From DASTQL01 sp035761805 (GTDB taxonomy: Bacteria > Actinomycetota > Actinomycetes > Jiangellales > Jiangellaceae), in assembly GCA_035761805.1 (NCBI GenBank), contig DASTQL010000021.1, forward strand, positions 1-8,804: a stretch of DNA of 8,804 nucleotides, given 5' to 3'. The translations under genes were made by a program, and so were the position numbers. Of the stretch, positions 1 to 4,399 are shown piece by piece. The notes under the pieces are model-generated. The model had not been told where the DNA came from. It worked only from the letters and a program-made list of their open reading frames with translations, and did not search any database. Every line of letters begins with the position of its first letter. Positions within the stretch are counted from its first letter, which is position 1.

Positions 1-345
1 GACGGTGTCCAGCGTGAGGTCACCGGCCTCACCCAGGGCGCCCAGGTCGTCTCGCCAGGCGTCGGCGACGCGTTCGGCGGGGTGCCTGTCCCGCTCGGCG
101 CGGAGCAGGCCGGCCACAGCCGCCAGGGCGTCCTCGGCAACCCGCCGCCGCGTCACCTCCGCCAGGTCGGACGGCAGCCAGCCGTGCTGGACCACGACGG
201 TGAGCAGTCGGGCCAGATCCTCGCGGAGGATCTCGGCCATGTCTTCCGCCGAGTGCGCCGCGTTCCCGTCGAGGATCGACTCGGCGTAGCGCGTGGCGGT
301 TCCCGGGCTGGAGAGCACGACAGCGCGGAGCACCCCGAGGGTCAT
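1..345 (-). CDS. DUF2786-like hypothetical protein, 3' end beyond window
   Basis: The frame is open from an ATG at 345 to the window edge, giving 115 residues with no stop, so the C-terminus is missing. The start is supported by GAGGA about 7 nt upstream and by an ATGA overlap with the preceding small gene, which suggests translational coupling. The visible part is helical and charged. It contains HGWLPSDLAEVTRRR (about residues 55-69), followed by an Ala/Leu-rich helix and an AWRDDLGAL segment. This pattern (aromatic-Gly-Trp-x-Pro-x-Asp-Leu, then an Arg cluster, then a Trp-x-x-x-Leu helix) resembles the C-terminal part of actinobacterial DUF2786 proteins, whose role is unknown. I infer the family from memory of that pattern only; it could be another helical family. 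No membrane segment or signal peptide is visible. Confidence 0.55.
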   Translation of the reverse strand, partial: MTLGVLRAVVLSSPGTATRYAESILDGNAAHSAEDMAEILREDLARLLTVVVQHGWLPSDLAEVTRRRVAEDALAAVAGLLRAERDRHPAERVADAWRDDLGALGEAGDLTLDTV

Positions 346-581
346 GAGGGCGTCCTCGCGTGCGGTGTGGCCCCTGGCCGAGCGCTCGCACTCGTCCTCT
401 CGACCTCCGCCGACCCAACGTCCTCGCCCCAGGGGTCGTCGTCGTCATCCCACGAATCGTCTGGCGAGATGTCGTACGACCACGCATCGCCGGACCACGG
501 GTCGCCGGACCAGGCGCCGTTGCCGGGCCACCGTCCGAGGCGGCTGCCGGAGCTGGTGCCGGAGGGCGGGCTGCTCCCCAT
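342..581 (-). CDS. Small Trp/Asp-rich acidic hypothetical protein
   Basis: A 79-residue product. I chose the ATG at 581 because GAAGGGGGA sits 4 nt upstream; a GTG at 617 in the same frame would add 12 residues but lacks that support. The N-terminus is Ser/Gly/Pro-rich. The centre (about residues 20-55) repeats a Trp-Ser-Gly-Asp theme and then runs into a block of consecutive aspartates (SWDDDDDPWGED). The C-terminus is Ala/Arg/Thr-rich. Third codon positions are strongly G/C, like the neighbours, which favours a real gene. Its stop overlaps the next start as ATGA, so the two are probably co-translated and may act together. I do not recognise a family. The composition suggests a disordered acidic protein, possibly an adaptor or binding partner; that is inference. 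Confidence 0.6.
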   Translation of the reverse strand: MGSSPPSGTSSGSRLGRWPGNGAWSGDPWSGDAWSYDISPDDSWDDDDDPWGEDVGSAEVERTSASARPGATPHARTPS

Positions 582-620
582 GCCGTCCCCCTTCGTGCGT
601 TCGTGATCGACCCGCACGGC

Positions 621-626
621 AGGCTA
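621..626 (-). promoter_or_regulatory. Possible -10 element (TAGCCT) for the small-protein operon
   Basis: Read on the minus strand, TAGCCT fits the actinobacterial TANNNT -10 pattern. It lies about 40 nt upstream of the ATG at 581, leaving room for a short leader with the Shine-Dalgarno. A TTGCTG lies upstream (641-646), but the spacer is only 14 nt, short for a standard -35/-10 pair. The same hexamer occurs just before the VOC-GrpB fusion start. The call rests on pattern only. Confidence 0.25.
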
Positions 627-701
627 GGGGCTCCCCCCGACAGCAACCCCGAGGCGGCGGCCCGCCTGTGGACGACCTGCGAGGGGCGACGGTCCGAGCC
701 G

Positions 702-2060
702 TCAGGACACAGCTGCGGCCTGTCGGACCTGGCGGGCGAGAGCGTCGATGTCGACGGGCTCGGCGGCAGCCAGCGCGATGACCGGCCATCCGGCGCGCGC
801 TCCGCCGGCCGCCCGGCCGCCGGGGCGGGACACCTCGACGATCCGGGCTGTCCCGGTGCCGCCCACCAGCCGGTCGTCCAAGACGTCCGGTACGTCCACG
901 ACACCGCCACCGAGGTCCACGACCAGGCTCAGGAGGACCGGCACCAGCGCCTTGTCGGCAGAGGCGGCGCCCTTCACCCCGTACGCCACCAGGCCGACGC
1001 CCAGGGCCTCGCGCGCCCTCCCGTACGACAGGAGCGGGAGTCCGAGCCGGGCGGCGAGGTCACGGGCCAGCGGCCCCTCCGTGGCGGCGTCCGGGCCGGT
1101 GACCAGGACCACGCAGCCGTGGAGCGGCTGCACACCGACGGCCGTCGCCCTCCGGAGGATCTCCTCGACCACATCGGACTTGGCGTCGGCGTAGTCCTGG
1201 ACGTACGCCCAGGTCCTGGACGCGAGATCCCGCTTGGTCCGCAGGTAGAGATCGCGGTCGCCGGCGTCCCGGCGCAGGTGGTCCCGGAACGCGACCATCC
1301 GGTCGATCTCGGTCGAGCCGGCGGCGAAGACGTGCACCTGCACAACCGGGTCCGGCCGTACGAGGAAGCGGTGCTCGTGCCACTCCGGCTCGCGGATGTG
1401 GAGGCGGTAGCCCAAGGCCTCCAGCGCCGGCACGTACGTCGCCTCGTCAGCGGGCTCGCGGACGCCCACGACCAGGTCGAGGACGGGCTTGGCCGGCAGT
1501 CCCGGGACGGCGGTGGAACCGACGTGCTCCGCGACGAGGGCCTCGGCCCCGAGGGCCTGCCGGATGTCGTGCAAGAACTCCTCCGCCGCAATGGCCCACC
1601 CGGGGTCGGGGTCGGCCAGGACCACGGGGCCGTCCAGTCGAGCCCGCTCGACGAGATCGACGTCGTTGGCGTAGACGGTGAGCGGCTCCCCGCCGAGACC
1701 CTCCAGCCGGGCGTTGACCGAGCCCCACGGCGTCCGTACGGGAGGGGCCACCGGCCGCGCACCGGCCCCGACCAGGCGCTCGGCCGCGTCGGCCGCGTCG
1801 CCCACCACCTCGAACGCCAGCCGGAGCGGTCCGGCGACCCGGCGTCCCACCTCCAGGTCGTCGATCGCCGCGGCGTGGGCTTCGTCTCCGACCTCGAGGG
1901 TCGCCCGCCCCGCGTGCAGGAGCGTCGCCCTCCCGCCGTTGTCGTCGACGAAGGAGGCCTCTTCGCGCAGGCCCAGCACGTCACGGTAGAACCGCACCGC
2001 GGCGTCGTGGTCGGGCACAGTGACGACGAGGCGCAGCTCTCGCGTCCCATCCGGCACCAC
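702..2060 (-). CDS. VOC / GrpB (UPF0157) / degenerate P-loop kinase-like fusion protein
   Basis: A 452-residue protein with three parts. Residues about 8-131 are a glyoxalase/VOC domain (VPDHDAAVRFYRDVLGL at the start, PWGSVNARLEG and GEPLTVYAN at its end). Residues about 145-310 are a GrpB/UPF0157 domain of the nucleotidyltransferase fold, with EHVGSTAVPGLPAKP (178-192) leading into LDLVVGV and a later RDHLRRDAGDRDLYLRTKR. Residues about 314-452 look like a small P-loop kinase (VVLVTGP, then LARDLAARLGLPLL), but the Walker A lysine position is Glu328. The substrate is unknown for this arrangement. GrpB domains also occur fused to CoaE dephospho-CoA kinase in actinobacteria, so a GrpB-kinase pairing is known, though here the VOC part leads and the kinase part looks inactive. 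The start is a GTG at 2060; a second GTG follows directly, and no Shine-Dalgarno is seen. It is divergent from the ABM gene, with 98 bp between. Confidence 0.85.
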   Translation of the reverse strand: MVPDGTRELRLVVTVPDHDAAVRFYRDVLGLREEASFVDDNGGRATLLHAGRATLEVGDEAHAAAIDDLEVGRRVAGPLRLAFEVVGDAADAAERLVGAGARPVAPPVRTPWGSVNARLEGLGGEPLTVYANDVDLVERARLDGPVVLADPDPGWAIAAEEFLHDIRQALGAEALVAEHVGSTAVPGLPAKPVLDLVVGVREPADEATYVPALEALGYRLHIREPEWHEHRFLVRPDPVVQVHVFAAGSTEIDRMVAFRDHLRRDAGDRDLYLRTKRDLASRTWAYVQDYADAKSDVVEEILRRATAVGVQPLHGCVVLVTGPDAATEGPLARDLAARLGLPLLSYGRAREALGVGLVAYGVKGAASADKALVPVLLSLVVDLGGGVVDVPDVLDDRLVGGTGTARIVEVSRPGGRAAGGARAGWPVIALAAAEPVDIDALARQVRQAAAVS

Positions 2061-2063
2061 ACC

Positions 2064-2069
2064 AGGCTA
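2064..2069 (-). promoter_or_regulatory. Possible -10 (TAGCCT) giving a leaderless VOC-GrpB transcript
   Basis: TAGCCT on the minus strand lies 3 nt before the tandem GTG GTG start. Transcription starting 6-7 nt downstream of such a -10 would begin in the first or second GTG, so the mRNA would be leaderless, as is common in actinobacteria. The lack of a Shine-Dalgarno fits. No convincing -35 is seen. Confidence 0.3.
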
Positions 2070-2158
2070 CGGGCGCTGCCGGCTGCCACCGCCCGTCGTG
2101 TGCCCGTCCGAGTGCCTGGGCCCTGGCCGTTCCGGGCGACCGGTGATCAGATTCCTGC

Positions 2159-2455
2159 ATGTACGTGCGGGTGTGGGAGTACGACGTTCCTGCCGGCCGG
2201 GTCGAGGCCTTCGTCGCCGCGTACGGCCCGGCAGGCGACTGGGTCCGGCTGTTCCGGGGCGGGGAGGGGTTCCTCGGGACGGAGCTCTATGCCGACGTGG
2301 CTGCCGAGGGCCGGTTCCTGACCGTCGACCGGTGGAGCGACGAGTCGGCCTGGCGGACGTTCCTGAACGCTCGGCGGGACGCCTACGAGGCGCTCGACCG
2401 GCGGCTCGAGACTCTCGGCGCGGACGAACGCCGTCTCGTCGAGTGCTCGTCCTGA
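2159..2455 (+). CDS. ABM-family (antibiotic biosynthesis monooxygenase-like) protein
   Basis: A 98-residue single-domain protein. The pattern is a ferredoxin-like ABM fold: an N-terminal strand (MYVRVWEYDV), a helix around residues 12-22 (GRVEAFVAAYG), WVRLFRGGEGFLGTELY (28-44), the strand FLTVDRWSDESAW (53-65), and a helix RDAYEALDRRL. The family includes cofactor-free monooxygenases and heme-degrading enzymes acting as dimers, but many members have no known substrate, and nothing here identifies one. No clear Shine-Dalgarno precedes the ATG; CAGATT ends 5 nt before it, so a leaderless transcript is possible. It is divergent from the VOC-GrpB gene and is followed after 95 bp by a hydrolase on the same strand, with which it may be co-transcribed. 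Confidence 0.8.
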   Translation: MYVRVWEYDVPAGRVEAFVAAYGPAGDWVRLFRGGEGFLGTELYADVAAEGRFLTVDRWSDESAWRTFLNARRDAYEALDRRLETLGADERRLVECSS

Positions 2456-2538
2456 GCAGACCGCTCCGCCGGTCGCGAACGGGCCCGGGACTTGTCGGAC
2501 CCGGCTGGAAGAGTGGGCACGTCCCGGACAGCCGATGC

Positions 2539-2544
2539 GGAGGG
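2539..2544 (+). promoter_or_regulatory. Ribosome binding site deciding a TTG start
   Basis: GGAGGG lies 6 nt before the TTG at 2551. It is the best ribosome binding site near the start of the hydrolase reading frame. It places the start immediately before the first beta strand of the hydrolase fold, so it decides in favour of TTG over the longer open frame, which extends far upstream without homologous-looking sequence. Confidence 0.7.
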
Positions 2545-2550
2545 CTTCCA

Positions 2551-3297
2551 TTGACTGACGGCAGGACCGGCCTGGTGCTCATCCACGGATCCGAATTGGG
2601 GTCGTGGCTGTGGGACAGGCTCGTCCCCCAGGCTGCGTCACCCACCCTGGCGGTCGACCTGCCGGGCCGTGGTGCACATCCGACGGACCGGCGATCGGTC
2701 CGTCCGGGCGACGCGGTGAGCTCGGTCGTCCACGACGTGGAGCAGTGCGCCGACGTGGACCGCGTCGTCCTGGTCGCGCACTCGTTCAGCGGCGTCCTGG
2801 CTCCAGCGATCGCGCGGGCGCTCGGCTCCCGGGTCGTCGCGGTCGTCCTGGTCGGCGCAGCTGTCCCGGAGCCCGGTCGATCCTGGGTCGACCTCCTCCC
2901 GCTGCCCCAGCGGCTGTTCCTCCGCGTGCTCTACCGCGTTCGTCCGGGTGGTGTCCTCTCCCCCGTGGGCCAGAACCGCAAGGCCCTGTGCAACGACCTG
3001 GACGAGTCCACGACGCATTGGTTCCTCGACCGCCGCGTGCCCGAGGCGCCCGGTCTGCTGCTCGGCCCCGTGCCCACGGCCGAGTTCCCTCCAGGCGTGC
3101 CAGTGCACTACGTGCGGATGCTCGACGACCGCACGACGACCGACGCGGTCCGCGACCGGATGATCAGCCGGGTGCCGGGGGCCATCGTCCACGACCTGGC
3201 CGGAGGACACCTGCCCATGCTGGGTCAGCCGCAGGCCCTCGCCGACCTCCTCGACCAGGTCGCCCTCAGTGCCGGCCACCACCCGGCCGAGCCGTGA
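2551..3297 (+). CDS. Alpha/beta hydrolase (serine esterase-like)
   Basis: A 248-residue cytoplasmic alpha/beta hydrolase. It shows the first strand and oxyanion motif LVLIHG (8-13), DLPGRGAHP (36-44), the nucleophile elbow LVAHSFSG with Ser78, a likely acid at Asp192 or Asp193 (YVRMLDDRTTTD) and the catalytic His220 in AGGHLPML. The triad therefore appears intact. The short cap region (about 106-175) and the AHSFSG elbow resemble the small esterase / hydroxynitrile-lyase-like branch (EstC and plant methylesterase relatives). That placement is inference, and the substrate is unknown. The TTG start has a strong Shine-Dalgarno. It follows the ABM gene by 95 bp on the same strand and converges on the RibD-like gene. 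Confidence 0.88.
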   Translation: MTDGRTGLVLIHGSELGSWLWDRLVPQAASPTLAVDLPGRGAHPTDRRSVRPGDAVSSVVHDVEQCADVDRVVLVAHSFSGVLAPAIARALGSRVVAVVLVGAAVPEPGRSWVDLLPLPQRLFLRVLYRVRPGGVLSPVGQNRKALCNDLDESTTHWFLDRRVPEAPGLLLGPVPTAEFPPGVPVHYVRMLDDRTTTDAVRDRMISRVPGAIVHDLAGGHLPMLGQPQALADLLDQVALSAGHHPAEP

Positions 3298-3618
3298 TCA
3301 TCGGATTCCACGAGGGACCGGCACCACCCGAGTCGGTCGGAGACGTGGGCAGCACCGGTCGGCAAGCGGGCCAGCGGCTCCGCTCGACCGAACGACGGAG
3401 TCATTCGGCCCGGCGAACGAGTGTCAGCCCGCGATACGCGCGGCCGCAACGAGCAACGGGTGTACGCCCTCGGCATGCGTTGGAAGCATCTGTGTCCGGC
3501 GCGTGAGTGGCTGCGAGACACCCCGGGAGTAGTGCTGTCCGGGCAGCTCCTACCCGCTTCTCCCCCCGCGTTCGACGTCCCAGCGGGCCGGCCACGACCT
3601 GCGGTTCGGTGTGCGCGT
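3298..3618. other. 321-bp gene-free stretch between convergent genes
   Basis: This lies between the 3' ends of the hydrolase and the RibD-like gene. Several frames are open across it, but none has a good start with a Shine-Dalgarno, recognisable motifs or steady coding bias. I see one imperfect hairpin (3388-3408), listed separately, and no tRNA, repeat array or IS end. A decayed gene is possible but not demonstrable here. Confidence 0.5.
3388..3408. terminator. Possible bidirectional hairpin terminator
   Basis: CCGAACGAC and GTCATTCGG pair at 8 of 9 positions around a 3-nt GGA loop. A smaller AGCGG/CCGCT hairpin lies just upstream (3373-3384). The site lies between two convergent genes, where a terminator is expected. 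There is no T-tract on either strand, so this would be at best an atypical actinobacterial terminator. Confidence 0.22.
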
Positions 3619-4254
3619 TCACGAGACGGCCTTCCGCATGAACGTGAGGTGAGTGACGCCGCTGGGGGAGGAGACCGCCTCGACGTCGTAGGCATCCTCG
3701 AGGGCCTCCAGGCCATCCCAGATGCGGACGCCTCGGCCGAGCACGATCGGGACCTGGACGAGATGCATGTGGTCGACGAGCCCGGCGGCGACGAAGTCGC
3801 GTACGACGGTGGGGCCGCCGCCGATCCGGACGTCCTGGCCATCGGCTGCTTCACGGGCGGTCTCGAGCGCCTCGGCCGGGGCGGCGTCGAGGAAGTGGAA
3901 CGTGGTGCCGCCTTCCATCTTGATCGAGGGCCGCGGGCGGTGGGTGAGCACGAAGGTCGGTGTGTGGAACGGCGGGTTCGGACCCCACCAGCCCTTCCAG
4001 TCCGGGTCGTCCTGCCAGCCGGGCGGGCCGAACTTGTTGGCACCCATGATCTCGGCGCCGATGCCGAAACTGTGACGCTCGGCGAAGGCGTCGTCGACGC
4101 CGGCGGTTCCGCCCGCGTCCCAGAACCGGGTACCGAACATCCACTCGTGCAGACGCTCGCCCGCATGGCCGAACGGTGCATCGGCGGACTGCGGCTCGCC
4201 GGTGGCGAAGCCGTCGAGGGAGATGGACAAGTTGTGGATCCGGGTGAGTGACAT
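3619..4254 (-). CDS. RibD C-terminal / dihydrofolate reductase-family protein
   Basis: A 211-residue protein. The start is the ATG at 4254, preceded by GAGGAG 7 nt upstream; a longer frame reaching 4314 adds only a low-complexity Ser/Arg tail and is rejected. The protein opens with the family's typical strand MSLTRIHNLSISLDGF (1-16). It has IMGANKFGPPGW (69-80), FVLTHRPRP (101-109) and the nucleotide-binding segment VRIGGGPTVVRDFVAAGLVD (142-161), followed by HLVQVPIVLGRG. These are hallmarks of the RibD_C/DHFR-like fold, which binds NADPH in riboflavin reductases. Most stand-alone members like this one have no proven substrate, and no riboflavin gene is nearby. It is probably transcribed alone: dnaB ends 145 bp upstream on the same strand, and the next gene converges. 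Confidence 0.88.
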   Translation of the reverse strand: MSLTRIHNLSISLDGFATGEPQSADAPFGHAGERLHEWMFGTRFWDAGGTAGVDDAFAERHSFGIGAEIMGANKFGPPGWQDDPDWKGWWGPNPPFHTPTFVLTHRPRPSIKMEGGTTFHFLDAAPAEALETAREAADGQDVRIGGGPTVVRDFVAAGLVDHMHLVQVPIVLGRGVRIWDGLEALEDAYDVEAVSSPSGVTHLTFMRKAVS

Positions 4255-4399
4255 CCGCGCGCTCCTCGATTGGTGATTTGCGCTCGACGATCGGTTCTCA
4301 GAAGGACTGACCAAGATGACCGGAGATTCTCATCGGCCGCCGTGCATCCCGTAGCTGTTCCCCCATCGCCTCGCACCCGCATCTCGACCAAGTGGTGGC

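Noticed and set aside
29..910. A 293-codon minus-strand frame over the left edge
   Set aside because: Low-complexity Arg/Pro/Gly product. The two coupled genes in the other minus frames have ribosome binding sites and sensible protein composition.
360..2321. A 653-codon plus-strand open frame antisense to the VOC-GrpB fusion
   Set aside because: The encoded sequence has no recognisable domain, and the opposite strand encodes three clear domains. Long antisense frames are expected in very high-GC DNA.
3401..3622. A 73-codon minus-strand frame downstream of the RibD-like gene
   Set aside because: No supported start, no recognisable motif and an Arg/Ala/Cys mix typical of shadow frames.
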